DNA of 40,638 nt from Actinophytocola xanthii (GTDB lineage: Bacteria; Actinomycetota; Actinomycetes; Mycobacteriales; Pseudonocardiaceae), in the NCBI RefSeq assembly GCF_001921205.1, contig NZ_MSIE01000069.1, positions 1 to 40,638 on the forward strand. Direction: 5' to 3'. A program made the translations under genes and the position numbers. The notes beneath the pieces were generated by a model that worked only from the letters and a program-made list of their open reading frames with translations, did not search any database and was not told where the DNA came from. This document shows, one piece after another, positions 23,617 to 31,586 of the stretch; the stretch's first letter is position 1, and every line of letters begins with the position of its first letter.

Positions 23617-24800
23617 GCGCCCCGACCGCACCCGCGGCGGGGCCGGGCATACTGCGCGAGCGCACCCCCGAGCGCACCTGGGAGCTGGTGGCGCCGCGTA
23701 TGCCCGCCTACGGCATCACCCGGGTGGCCGAGCTGACCGGGCTGGACACCATCGGCATGCCGGTCTACATGGCCGTCCGCCCGCTCGGCCACACGATGTG
23801 CGTCAGCCAGGGCAAGGGCACGACGCGGCTGAACGCGCGGATCTCGGCGGTGATGGAGGCCATCGAGATCTTCCTCTGCGAGCGGTTCCACCCCGCGGAC
23901 ACCTTCGTCGCGACCGCGGCCGAGCTGGACCTGCCCTACAGCACCACCGAGGTGACCCCCACCGAGCAGTCGGTGGTGTCCGACCGCTTCCCGATGCCCT
24001 GGGTGCCGGCGACCTCGCTGGGGGACGGCGCGCGGCTGGCCGTGCCGCTGCACTCGGTGGCCCTGGACGGCATCTGCGACGACACCTGGCGCCCGCGGAC
24101 GGTCTTCGCCTCCTCCAACGGGCTCGCCGCCGGCAACAGCCTCGCCGAGGCGACCGTCCACGCGCTGCTCGAGGTCGTCGAGCGCTACTCCAGCGCCGGC
24201 ATGGCCCGCACACCCATCCGGCAGCGCCGGGTGATCGACCTGACCACGCTGCCCGACTGCTGGAGCCGCGACCTGATCGAGCACGTCCAGGACGACGGGT
24301 TCTGGGTGGAGGTCGTCGAGTGCTCCGCGGTGCCGGGCACGTCGGCCTTCGCCGTGTTCCTCTGGCGGCCGGACATGCCGAGCATCTACGCCGGGTCGGG
24401 CTGCCACGTGCTGCCCGAGCCCGCCCTGCAACGGGCGCTGACCGAAGCGGTGCAGAGCCGCATGTCGGTGGTCAGCGGCCTGCGCGACGACCTCGGCACG
24501 GTGGGGTACCGAGGGGTTCGACGGCCGGCCGCGCCACCGGCCGTCGAACCCACCCACACCTGGGCGGACGTGGCGACGCCGGTGGCCGGGACCACGGCCT
24601 CCACCGAGCGCCTGCTGGACTGGCTGACCGACCAGGTGAGCGCGATGACCCGCCGGCCCGTGCTGCGGGTCGACCTCACCCCGCCCGGCGAGCCATTCGC
24701 CGTCTGCAAGGTGGTCGCCCCCGGCCTGCCGGAGCTGCACCACGAGGCCAACGAGGAGCTGCCGCGCGTGCCCGAGCCGGCCGACCTGGAGCGGTCATGA
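23613..24800 (+). CDS. YcaO-domain protein (peptide backbone activation, thioamidation with TfuA)
   Basis: A 395-residue YcaO protein. ATP-binding elements are visible: SQGKGTT (65-71), the acidic helix ARISAVMEAIEIFLCER (75-91), SSNGLAAGNSLAEA (167-180) followed by HALLEVVER (183-191), and LTEAVQSRM further on. The enzyme uses ATP to phosphorylate a backbone amide. With a cyclodehydratase partner it makes azolines; with TfuA it makes thioamides. Here no E1-like partner exists and a TfuA gene overlaps directly (ATGA), so thioamidation is predicted. GTG 23613 overlaps the stop of the JmjC paralogue. No typical PxPxP tail is present, which also fits the TfuA-linked group. Confidence 0.92.
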   Translation: MSAPTAPAAGPGILRERTPERTWELVAPRMPAYGITRVAELTGLDTIGMPVYMAVRPLGHTMCVSQGKGTTRLNARISAVMEAIEIFLCERFHPADTFVATAAELDLPYSTTEVTPTEQSVVSDRFPMPWVPATSLGDGARLAVPLHSVALDGICDDTWRPRTVFASSNGLAAGNSLAEATVHALLEVVERYSSAGMARTPIRQRRVIDLTTLPDCWSRDLIEHVQDDGFWVEVVECSAVPGTSAFAVFLWRPDMPSIYAGSGCHVLPEPALQRALTEAVQSRMSVVSGLRDDLGTVGYRGVRRPAAPPAVEPTHTWADVATPVAGTTASTERLLDWLTDQVSAMTRRPVLRVDLTPPGEPFAVCKVVAPGLPELHHEANEELPRVPEPADLERS

Positions 24801-26101
24801 CCGTCCACGTCTTCGCCGGGCCGTCGCTGTCCGGCTCGCCCGTGCTGGGCCTGGCGGGCGTGTGTCACCACCCGCCGATCGCCCACGGCGACCTCTACCG
24901 GCTGCGTCCGGGCCCCCAGGACGTCGTGCTGGTCGTGGACGGGCTGTACCAGCACACCGCGCCGATCCGGCACAAGGAGCTCGTCGCCGCCCACGCCGCG
25001 GGGACGACCCTCGTCGGCGCGGCGAGCATCGGCGCCTTGCGGGCCGCCGACCTCGTCGGCCACGGCATGACCGGGATGGGCACCGTCTTCGGCTGGTACC
25101 GCGACGGCCGGCTGGTCTCCGAGGCCGACGTCGCGCTCATGCACGGCGACGCCGACGTCGACTACCGGGCGTTCACCCACGCCCTGGTCAGCCTGGTCAG
25201 CGTCACCGACCGGCTGGTGGCGGCCGGGCGGCTCGCCGAGCCGGACTCGGCCGCGGTCCTGGCGGTCGCCGAGAGCGTCCACTTCGGCCTGCGCACGGCC
25301 GCCGCGCTGCTCGCCGCCGCCGAGAACGCCGGGCAGGCCGCCGCCATGCGGCTGGTGCTCGAGGAGCTGCGCCCGGACCGGCTCGGCGACATCAAGCGGA
25401 TCGACGCCGAGGCCGCCGTGCGCGCGCTGCTGGCCGGGCAGGTGCCCGCCGCGCCCGCGGACGTGGTCGCGGTGCCGGACACCTCCTACGCACGCGAGTG
25501 GCGCCTCCAGCACACCCCGGCCACCGCCGACCCGGCCGGGCCCACCGAGCGCCAGGTCCTCGCCTACGCCCAGCTGTTCCTGCCGGACTTCCCGCGCCGG
25601 CACACCCGCTACGTCCTGGACCGGCTCACCCCGGAGTACCCGGAGCTGCTCGCCGCCGGCGTGCCGCCGGCCTGGCTGGACGGGCTCGCGGTGGAGGAGC
25701 TGGTGGGCCGCGGGGTGCTGGCGCCGGGCGAGGCCGAGCGGCTCGACGCCGCCGAGCTCGCCACCCGGGTCCTGGTGCGCACGTTCCGGCTGCGCTCCGG
25801 CCGCCTGGTCTACGAGCACCTGCCACCGGAGCTGGCCGCCGAGCTGCCCGAGCTGGCCGCCGGGTGCACGCGGCTGCTCGAGCTGGACCGCCACGCGATG
25901 GCGAAGAACCCGTTCTTCCACCACGGCGACCTGCCGGTGCACCTGGTCGACGCGGCCTTCGCCGCGCTGTGGCGCACCGACGAGGTCCGAACCCACGCAC
26001 TGGACCGCGGCTTCCGCACGTTCGACGAGTTCCGCGAGCAGGCCCGTCCGTTCTTCGTCGCCGCCCGCGCCGCCGTGGCACTGGCGGCGGGCGCGGCATA
26101 G
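24797..26101 (+). CDS. TfuA-like protein (thioamide-forming partner of YcaO)
   Basis: A 434-residue protein whose first 200 residues are a TfuA domain: GPSLSG near the start and the signature IRHKELVAAHAAG followed by TLVGAASIGALRAADL (57-86), then GMGTVFGWYRDG. TfuA proteins are thought to deliver or activate sulfur for YcaO-dependent thioamide formation, as in methyl-coenzyme M reductase and thioviridamide-type RiPPs. The second half (about 225-434) is helical and not recognised; it may bind the precursor or sulfur carrier. ATG 24797 overlaps the YcaO stop. Confidence 0.9.
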   Translation: MTVHVFAGPSLSGSPVLGLAGVCHHPPIAHGDLYRLRPGPQDVVLVVDGLYQHTAPIRHKELVAAHAAGTTLVGAASIGALRAADLVGHGMTGMGTVFGWYRDGRLVSEADVALMHGDADVDYRAFTHALVSLVSVTDRLVAAGRLAEPDSAAVLAVAESVHFGLRTAAALLAAAENAGQAAAMRLVLEELRPDRLGDIKRIDAEAAVRALLAGQVPAAPADVVAVPDTSYAREWRLQHTPATADPAGPTERQVLAYAQLFLPDFPRRHTRYVLDRLTPEYPELLAAGVPPAWLDGLAVEELVGRGVLAPGEAERLDAAELATRVLVRTFRLRSGRLVYEHLPPELAAELPELAAGCTRLLELDRHAMAKNPFFHHGDLPVHLVDAAFAALWRTDEVRTHALDRGFRTFDEFREQARPFFVAARAAVALAAGAA

Positions 26102-26133
26102 CAACCACGACGGCACCACCCAGGGAGCGAACT

Positions 26134-27600
26134 GTGGAGACGATCACCAGCAGCGGACAGGGCGACCAGAACTACGACGTGGTCGTCGTCGGCAACGGCG
26201 CCCTGGGCCAGTCCCTCGCGCTGACCCTCGCCCGGCGAGGACACCGGGTCGCCATGGTCGGGCGGCCGAACCGGCCGTGGGCGGCCTCCGCGGCGGCCGG
26301 GGCGATGCTGGGCTGCTTCGGCGAGATCACCGAGAGCCTGGTCGCCAGCGAGTACGGCCGGCTCAAGCTGAACCTCGACGTGCACGCCGCGCGGATGTGG
26401 CCGTCCTGGGCCGCCCAGCTGGCCGAGGAGAGCGGTGGGGAGGACGTCCGCACCGCCGAGGGCACGGTCGTCATCCTCAACACGATCGGCGTGCCCGGCA
26501 TCGACGACGTCAACTACGCCGCGATCCAGGCCGAGCTGCGCCGCCACGACGAGCCGTTCTCCGACGTCGACCCGGCCGACCTCGAGTGGCTCGACCCCGA
26601 TCCCGGCGCCCGGCCGCTCAAGGCGTTCCACATCCCCAACGAGCACGCGGTGAACGCCGCCGCCCTGCTCGACCAGCTGCACGTCGCGTTCGTGCGCGCC
26701 GGTGGAACCGTCCTGCCCGAGCTCGCGACGCGGGTGGACTACGCCCACGGCCGGGCGCGCGGCGTCGTGCTCGAGTCCGGCTCGCTGGTCCGCGGCGAGC
26801 ACGTGGTGCTCGCGGCGGGCGTGCGCTCGCAGGACCTGCTCGCCACCGTGCCGGACGTGGCGGCGACGGTGCCCCCGCTGGTCAGCGGCTACGGCGTGTC
26901 AGCCCTGGTCCGCACCGGCGACGGCACGGCGCCCGGCAGCGTGATCAGGACCCCGAACCGCGCGTTCGCCTGCGGCCTGCACGTGGTTCCGCGCGGCCAG
27001 GGCGAGGTCTACGTCGGGGCCACGAACATCATCTCCACCGACCCGGTGGAGACCGCGGTCATCCGCGACCTGGACTTCCTGCTCGACTGCGCGGGGGCAC
27101 AGGTGCGCCGCAACCTGCACAACAGCGGGCTGCACAGGGTGCAGGTCGGCAACCGGCCGGTCGCCCTGGACGGGTTCCCGCTGCTGGGCGAGGCGGGCCT
27201 GTCCGGGCTGTGGATGATGACCGGGACCTACCGCGACGGGCTGCACCTGTCCCCGCTGCTGGCCGGCGAGATGGCCAGGCGGATCCTCGGCGAGGAGCCC
27301 GAGTTCGAGCTCGACGCGTTCCGCCCGGTGCGTGCCCCGATCCAGGCGGCGACGCGCGAGGAGATCGTGGAGGGCGCCGTCGTGCACCAGCTGGCCACCG
27401 GCTACGAGTGCGACTGGAAGGTGCCGATCAACTGGCCCTCGCTCATCGAGGCGCAGCTGCGGCCGGCCTATCTCAAGCTGGCCGACGACATCGACCCGAC
27501 GTTCACCCCGCCGCCCGAGCTGCTGGACGCCGCACGGCTACAGCCCACACTGGTCAAGATGCTCCGCGACTACTACGCCGCGAGCCGGGTCAGCGCATGA
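26134..27600 (+). CDS. DAO-family FAD-dependent oxidoreductase (ThiO/glycine-oxidase-like)
   Basis: A 488-residue flavoprotein. FAD-binding VVVVGNGALGQSLA lies near residue 15, followed by GRPNRPWAASAAAGAMLGCFGE, as in D-amino-acid oxidase/glycine oxidase proteins. The C-terminal FAD loop is WMMTGTYRDGLHLSP. About 90 extra residues at the C-terminus (from EFELDAFRP on) are not part of the standard fold. GTG 26134 follows GGGAG. In this operon it may oxidise an amine or dehydrogenate a residue of the modified peptide, or oxidise Gly for sulfur/imine chemistry as ThiO does in thiazole synthesis; the true substrate is unknown. Confidence 0.85.
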   Translation: METITSSGQGDQNYDVVVVGNGALGQSLALTLARRGHRVAMVGRPNRPWAASAAAGAMLGCFGEITESLVASEYGRLKLNLDVHAARMWPSWAAQLAEESGGEDVRTAEGTVVILNTIGVPGIDDVNYAAIQAELRRHDEPFSDVDPADLEWLDPDPGARPLKAFHIPNEHAVNAAALLDQLHVAFVRAGGTVLPELATRVDYAHGRARGVVLESGSLVRGEHVVLAAGVRSQDLLATVPDVAATVPPLVSGYGVSALVRTGDGTAPGSVIRTPNRAFACGLHVVPRGQGEVYVGATNIISTDPVETAVIRDLDFLLDCAGAQVRRNLHNSGLHRVQVGNRPVALDGFPLLGEAGLSGLWMMTGTYRDGLHLSPLLAGEMARRILGEEPEFELDAFRPVRAPIQAATREEIVEGAVVHQLATGYECDWKVPINWPSLIEAQLRPAYLKLADDIDPTFTPPPELLDAARLQPTLVKMLRDYYAASRVSA

Positions 27601-27631
27601 CGCGTCGGACGAGGGTGAAGGAGACACGGCC

Positions 27632-28876
27632 ATGTCGATGGGGATCTACCGGACGCTGCTGACGATCCCGGGGGCGACGCCGTTCGTCTTGTCGGGCTTC
27701 CTGGCCAGGATGCCCATGTCCATGCGACTGCTCGGCTGCCAGCTCCTGGTCACCGCGGCCACCGACTCCTACGCGCTGGGCGGGGCGGTGTCGGCGACGC
27801 TGGGCGTCGCCACCGCCGTCGGCCAGCCGGTGCTCGCCCGCCTCGCCGACCGCGGCGGCCAGCGCCCGGTGATCCGCGGCTCGCTGCTCGGGCACGTCGT
27901 CGGCGTGCTGGGGTTGATCGCGCTGGTCGCGGCGGGCGCCCCGGTCTGGACCTACTTCACCGGAGCGGCGCTGGTCGGGGTGACCTCGCTGCCCTACGGC
28001 TCGCTCGTGCGCGCCCGCTGGGCCGCACTGCTCGACGACGCGGCCCAGCTGCGCGGGGCCTACGCCCTGGAGGCCGTGCTCGACGAGATCATCTACATCA
28101 TCGGCCCGCTGATGGTCGTGCTCCTGGCGACCTACCTGCTGCCCAGCGCCGGGCTGTGGAGCGCGCTGGTCCTGATGGTGGTCGGCGGGCTGGTGCTGGC
28201 GGGCCTGCGCGGGACCGAGCCGCCGCACGGGCCGCCGGACCCGGCGACCGGCGGGCGGGTCCTCGCCATCCCCGGTATGCGGGTGATCGTCGTGCTGTAC
28301 TTCGGCATCGGCACGCTGCTCGGCTCGAGCGACCTGGCCATGATCGCCTTCGCCGACCGGCTCGGCGCGCCCGGCGCGGCCGGGGTGATGCTCGCGCTGA
28401 TGTGCCTGGCGAGCATGGTCGCGGGCATCGTGTTCGGGTCGCGGTCCTGGCGCCTGTCGCAGCCCCGGCTGGTCCTGCTCGCGATCGCCGCCCTGTTCGT
28501 GCTCTTCCTCCCGCTGCTGCTGGCCGCGTCGGTGCCGGTGATGATCGGGTGCGCGGTCGTGGCCGGCCTCGGCATCTCCCCGGTGCTGGTCTCGAGCAGC
28601 CAGCTGATCGCCACCCTGGTCCCACGCAGCTCGATGACGACGGGATTCGCCTACACCGCCAGCGCGGCGGTGCTCGGCATGTCCGCCGGGACGGCGGTGG
28701 CCGGCAGCCTGGTGGACAGCCACGGCGACCGCTGGGCCTTCGCGTTCTCCGTCGCTGTCGCCGGCGCGGCCGTCCTCGTGGTCGCCCTCGGCCAGCGGCT
28801 GCTCCACGAGCCCGCGGTCCCGGCCGTGGGTCGCGTTCCGGTGCCGTCGGCAGCTGCCGAGGTGGAACCCCGCTGA
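27632..28876 (+). CDS. MFS transporter (12-helix), probable peptide exporter
   Basis: A 414-residue membrane protein with about 12 hydrophobic helices in two halves joined by a cytoplasmic loop (LRGTEPPHGPPDPATGG). The segment ARLADRGGQRPVIRG after helix 2 is the MFS loop motif. It resembles sugar/drug efflux MFS proteins. GAAGGAG precedes ATG 27632. As the last gene of the P1 operon it is a good candidate for export of, and self-protection from, the mature product. Confidence 0.87.
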   Translation: MSMGIYRTLLTIPGATPFVLSGFLARMPMSMRLLGCQLLVTAATDSYALGGAVSATLGVATAVGQPVLARLADRGGQRPVIRGSLLGHVVGVLGLIALVAAGAPVWTYFTGAALVGVTSLPYGSLVRARWAALLDDAAQLRGAYALEAVLDEIIYIIGPLMVVLLATYLLPSAGLWSALVLMVVGGLVLAGLRGTEPPHGPPDPATGGRVLAIPGMRVIVVLYFGIGTLLGSSDLAMIAFADRLGAPGAAGVMLALMCLASMVAGIVFGSRSWRLSQPRLVLLAIAALFVLFLPLLLAASVPVMIGCAVVAGLGISPVLVSSSQLIATLVPRSSMTTGFAYTASAAVLGMSAGTAVAGSLVDSHGDRWAFAFSVAVAGAAVLVVALGQRLLHEPAVPAVGRVPVPSAAAEVEPR

Positions 28877-28886
28877 CCACGAAGTC

Positions 28887-28921
28887 GAACACACAGCCGA
28901 ACACACAGGCCGAACACACAG
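28887..28921 (+). repeat. Three direct repeats CGAACACACAG after the MFS gene
   Basis: GAACACACAG begins at 28887, 28899 and 28912 (spacings 12 and 13), each preceded by C. The repeats sit between the MFS stop and the terminator hairpin. CCACGA at 28877 can pair with TCGTGG at 28957, which would enclose both. Function unknown. Confidence 0.6.
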
Positions 28922-28955
28922 GAGATCGCGCCGCCCGGCCGGGCGGCGCGATCTC
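28922..28955. terminator. Bidirectional terminator between MFS and acyl-CoA-dehydrogenase-like genes
   Basis: A perfect 34-base palindrome (each arm 17 bases, beginning GAGATCGCGCCGCCCGG) lies between the convergent genes. It can end transcription from both sides. Confidence 0.85.
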
Positions 28956-28968
28956 GTCGTGGTCTTCC

Positions 28969-30144
28969 TCAGAGGTAGTGGGTGTTGGGCTCCAGCCCAC
29001 ACAGGACGCGGCCGTACAGCTCCAGGTTCGTGTTGGGGTGCATCACGCCGTGCAGGTTGAGCGTCTGCACGTCCCGCTCGATGCGCTGGATCGGCACGTG
29101 GCTGTAGATCGAGGACCCGCCGCTCGCGGTGTTGAGGATGTCCACGGCCTCCTTGGCGCGCTGGCAGGTCGCGCCCATGTCCAGCCGGACCCGGGCCCGC
29201 TCCTCGAGCGTCCAGGACTCGCCGGCCTCGGCCTTGGCGTCGACGGTGGCGGCGGCGCGGCGGGCGTGGAACTCGGCCTCGTCGATCTTCACCGTGGCCT
29301 CGGCCACCTGGAGGTGGGTCAGTGGGGCGTCGCGCTGGCTCTCGTAGGCGGTGTAGCTGATCTTCCGGCCGGGCAGGCGCTCGAAGAAGGCCTCCTTGGC
29401 CGCCCGGGCGAGCCCCATCGCCGTGCCGCTCACCGTCGAGCACGCCGTCGGCAGCAGTGGCGCGCGGTAGACCGGCGAGTCCGCGTTGAGTGCCGAGGAG
29501 TACTCCTCCCGCAGCACCGGTCCCATCGACAGCACCCGCGCCAGGGGGACGAACACGTCGCGGGCGACGGTGCTCACGCTGCCGGAGCCGCGCAGGCCCG
29601 AGGTGTACCAGTCGTCGACGATCTCGAGGTCGGCGATCGGGATCGCGGTCATCACCGGCTGGGGGCCGGTCTCCGGGTCGATCAGGATCACGGCGTTGGT
29701 GTTCCAGTGGCTCTGCTGGACGCCCGAGTTGAACGCCCATCTGCCGTTGACGACGATGCCGCCGTCGGTCGGCACGGCGGTCGCGGTGGGGCTGAGGATG
29801 CCGCACACCCGGACGTCGGGGGTCGCGAAGATCTCGTCCTGCACCTCGTCCGGGAACATGCCGGCGATCCAGGTGCTGATCATCCACACGGCCGTCGTCC
29901 ACGACGTGGAGCCGTCGCCCCTGGCCAGCTCGGCGACCACCTCGGACACCGTGCGGACGTCGCTCTCGTACCCGCCGTAGCGCGTCGGTACGCGCATCCT
30001 GAACAAGCCGGCATCCGCCATCGCCTCGAGCGCCTCGTCCGCCAGCCGCCGGTTCTCCTCGGCCCACGGCGCGTACTTCTGCAGCAGGGGCACCATGTCG
30101 GACGCCCGCTGTACGAGCTCGCTACTCGTCGGTGTGGTCTGCAC
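28969..30144 (-). CDS. Acyl-CoA-dehydrogenase-like flavoprotein (HsaA/DszC-type monooxygenase group)
   Basis: A 391-residue protein with the acyl-CoA dehydrogenase fold: a helical N-domain (RRLADEALEAMADAGLFRM), a beta middle domain (GGIVVNGRWAFNSG, DDWYTSGLRGSGS) and a helical C-domain. The group with this SG-x-AFNSG and TSGLRGTGS-like motif contains two-component flavin monooxygenases such as HsaA and DszC as well as dehydrogenases acting on carrier- or peptide-bound substrates. GTG 30144 follows GAGGGAG. It may hydroxylate, or introduce a double bond into, a residue or side group. It has its own promoter with an exact cluster motif, divergent from the NTF2 genes. Confidence 0.83.
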   Translation of the reverse strand: MQTTPTSSELVQRASDMVPLLQKYAPWAEENRRLADEALEAMADAGLFRMRVPTRYGGYESDVRTVSEVVAELARGDGSTSWTTAVWMISTWIAGMFPDEVQDEIFATPDVRVCGILSPTATAVPTDGGIVVNGRWAFNSGVQQSHWNTNAVILIDPETGPQPVMTAIPIADLEIVDDWYTSGLRGSGSVSTVARDVFVPLARVLSMGPVLREEYSSALNADSPVYRAPLLPTACSTVSGTAMGLARAAKEAFFERLPGRKISYTAYESQRDAPLTHLQVAEATVKIDEAEFHARRAAATVDAKAEAGESWTLEERARVRLDMGATCQRAKEAVDILNTASGGSSIYSHVPIQRIERDVQTLNLHGVMHPNTNLELYGRVLCGLEPNTHYL

Positions 30145-30227
30145 AGTTACTCCCTCGACGTCGCGGTGGTTCGCCTTGAAATGGCGCCTCCGGGCTACCC
30201 GACAATCCCATTCCGCTCCGCCCGCGG

Positions 30228-30242
30228 CATCTCCGCGAATGC
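30228..30242 (-). promoter_or_regulatory. Cluster motif (exact), flavoprotein promoter
   Basis: On the minus strand the site reads GCA-TTCGC-GGAGATG, about 85 bases before the flavoprotein GTG. It is the mirror partner of the copy at 30273, so the divergent promoters each have one. Confidence 0.65.
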
Positions 30243-30272
30243 GCACAAGGCGCGGCGCGGTCGGGCAATTCG

Positions 30273-30287
30273 GCAATTCCGGAGATG
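30273..30287 (+). promoter_or_regulatory. Cluster motif (exact), first NTF2-like gene promoter
   Basis: GCA-ATTCC-GGAGATG ends about 60 bases before the GTG start of the first NTF2-like gene. Confidence 0.65.
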
Positions 30288-30348
30288 ACGCGCTGTGCGC
30301 GGTCGATGAGCATGGGGTGGATCCGTACTACCGAAGCAGGGAGAAACC

Positions 30349-30813
30349 GTGTCCGTTGTTGATGATGCCAAGGCTCGACTGGACGACTACTACGGGCCGT
30401 TCACGAGCGATCGGGAAAAGGAAGTTCTGTCCGTACCGCTGCGCCTGGTCGCGGCCTGGGCGAAGAACGACGCCAAGGCCGTGGCGGACGTCTTCACCGA
30501 GGACGGGACGCTGATCCTGCCCGGTGACGTGTACAAGAAGGGCCGCGAGGAGATCCGGGCGTTCATGGCCGCCGCCTACGCGGGGCCGTTCAAGGGCTCG
30601 GGTGTGACCGGCAAGCCCGTCGACGTGCGCTTCGTGAACGACGAGGTGGCGCTGCTGCGCACGCACGGCGGCATCCTCGCCGAGGGCGAGACCGAGATCG
30701 ACCCGGAGCTCGCGGTCCGGTCCACGTGGGTGGCCGTGAAGCGGGACGGCGAGTGGTTCCTGGCCGGCTACCAGAACAGTCCCCGAGGCGCCGGCGCCAC
30801 GCTGCGCTGGTGA
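30349..30813 (+). CDS. NTF2-like (SgcJ/EcaC type) protein 1
   Basis: A 154-residue single-domain protein of the SnoaL/NTF2-like cone fold. The segments VPLRLVAAWAKNDAKAVADV, FTEDGTLI, REEIRAFMAAAY and STWVAVKRDGEWFLAGYQNS are typical of the SgcJ/EcaC group found in natural-product clusters. Members bind small hydrophobic or polyketide-like ligands and can be cyclases, isomerases or oxygenase helpers. GTG 30349 follows CAGGGAG. The paralogue 30840 follows after 26 bases and a third lies at 32545 on the other strand. Three related cone-fold proteins around precursor P2 suggest a shared role on the modified peptide. Confidence 0.85.
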   Translation: MSVVDDAKARLDDYYGPFTSDREKEVLSVPLRLVAAWAKNDAKAVADVFTEDGTLILPGDVYKKGREEIRAFMAAAYAGPFKGSGVTGKPVDVRFVNDEVALLRTHGGILAEGETEIDPELAVRSTWVAVKRDGEWFLAGYQNSPRGAGATLRW

Positions 30814-30839
30814 CCCGCCGCCTACCGAGGAGCGCGAGC

Positions 30840-31319
30840 ATGTCCACACCCGCCCAGTCGACGCCCACGGCGTCGGAGATCCTCGCCGCCGTCGGCGTGC
30901 CGGAGGACCACTCCTTCTACCGCGAGTTCACCAGCGAGCGGGAGAAGGCGGTCCTGACGGTGCCGCAGCGCATCCAGGCGGCCTGGCTGGCCAACGACGC
31001 CGACGCCTTCGCCGGGGTCTTCGCCGAGAACGGCAGCCTGCTCATGCAGGACGACCAGCTCACCAGCGCGGAGGAGATCCGGAGCTACATGGGCGCCGGC
31101 TTCCAGGGGCCGTACCGGGGCGCGCACGTCACCGGCTGGCCTCTGCAGGTGGACTTCCTGTCCGAGGACGCCGCCATGGTCATCACCCAGGGCGGCATCA
31201 TCCTCGACGGGGAGTCCGAGATCGCCCCGGAGCGCGAGATCCGTGCCACCTGGGTCATCGCCCGCCAGGACGGCGAGTGGCGGCTGTTCTCCCATCAGAG
31301 CAGCCCCATCAAGGGTTAG
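30840..31319 (+). CDS. NTF2-like (SgcJ/EcaC type) protein 2
   Basis: A 159-residue paralogue of the preceding protein: YREFTSEREKAVLTVPQRIQ, FAENGSLL, SAEEIRSYMGAGFQGPYRG and ATWVIARQDGEWRLFSHQSS align without large gaps, after a longer polar N-terminus. It is closer to protein 3 (32545) in the FQG/FEG-YRG and GSLL/GSML segments. ATG 30840 follows GAGGAG. It is co-transcribed with protein 1 and lies directly before the promoter of precursor P2. Catalytic residues cannot be assigned; a ligand-binding or cyclase role is inferred from the family. Confidence 0.85.
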   Translation: MSTPAQSTPTASEILAAVGVPEDHSFYREFTSEREKAVLTVPQRIQAAWLANDADAFAGVFAENGSLLMQDDQLTSAEEIRSYMGAGFQGPYRGAHVTGWPLQVDFLSEDAAMVITQGGIILDGESEIAPEREIRATWVIARQDGEWRLFSHQSSPIKG

Positions 31320-31344
31320 GAGCCGTTTTACCGTGCGGGTGAGG

Positions 31345-31404
31345 AGCGCATTCTGGAGGTGGGTATCCCGGTGTGAAAACCACCATCCTGGTAATCGCAG
31401 CTGC
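31345..31404 (+). promoter_or_regulatory. Promoter region of precursor P2 (homologous to those of P1 and the glycosyltransferase)
   Basis: AGCGCATTCTGG-AGGTG...CCCGG...CCTGGTA matches 34689-34736 before the glycosyltransferase gene, with CCTGGTA at offsets 42 and 41. The whole stretch also aligns with 21594-21652 before P1, including the GCAGCTGC palindrome. GCA-TTCT-GGAGGTG is a degenerate cluster motif with a 4-base spacer. Confidence 0.65.
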
Positions 31405-31443
31405 TGAACCCAATTCCATTCCCGCTCGACCAGAGGAGTAGTC

Positions 31444-31572
31444 ATGGTTGACATCACCACGCTGCTGGCCGCCACCAACGACGAGGCTCTGTCCGCCTCC
31501 GGCGCCAGCGACGTCGACTTCGGCGTGTGCCCCGCGAACTCGCTCGTGTGCGGTGGCAACACCGGCGGCTGA
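31444..31572 (+). CDS. RiPP precursor peptide P2
   Basis: A 42-residue peptide preceded by AGAGGAG, with its own promoter. Leader residues 1-27 match P1 at 21 positions (ITTLLAATNDEAL, ASGA, DVD). The C-terminal half is VCPANSLVCGGNTGG, with two cysteines six residues apart that P1 lacks; ANS, V35, G37 and G41 are shared. No modification enzyme follows in the same transcript, so it must be processed in trans by the JmjC/YcaO/TfuA set encoded 4-10 kb upstream and perhaps by the local NTF2, flavoprotein, methyltransferase and glycosyltransferase proteins. The cysteines could give a disulfide or thioether. A two-component product with P1, or two independent products, are both possible. Confidence 0.85.
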   Translation: MVDITTLLAATNDEALSASGASDVDFGVCPANSLVCGGNTGG

Positions 31573-31586
31573 GCGCTGAGCTAGCG

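Noticed and set aside
28887-28921. Direct repeats considered as a CRISPR array
   Set aside because: Repeat units are about 11 bases with 1-2 base gaps; there are no spacers and no cas genes.
27590-30067. A minus-strand frame covering the MFS gene and the flavoprotein
   Set aside because: It runs through a palindromic terminator and two real genes in other frames and has no domain.
21690-31572. Lanthipeptide or thiazole/oxazole (TOMM) interpretation of the precursors
   Set aside because: No Lan-type dehydratase or cyclase and no E1-like cyclodehydratase partner is present, P1 has no Cys, and TfuA points to thioamides. Thioether formation in P2 cannot be fully excluded.
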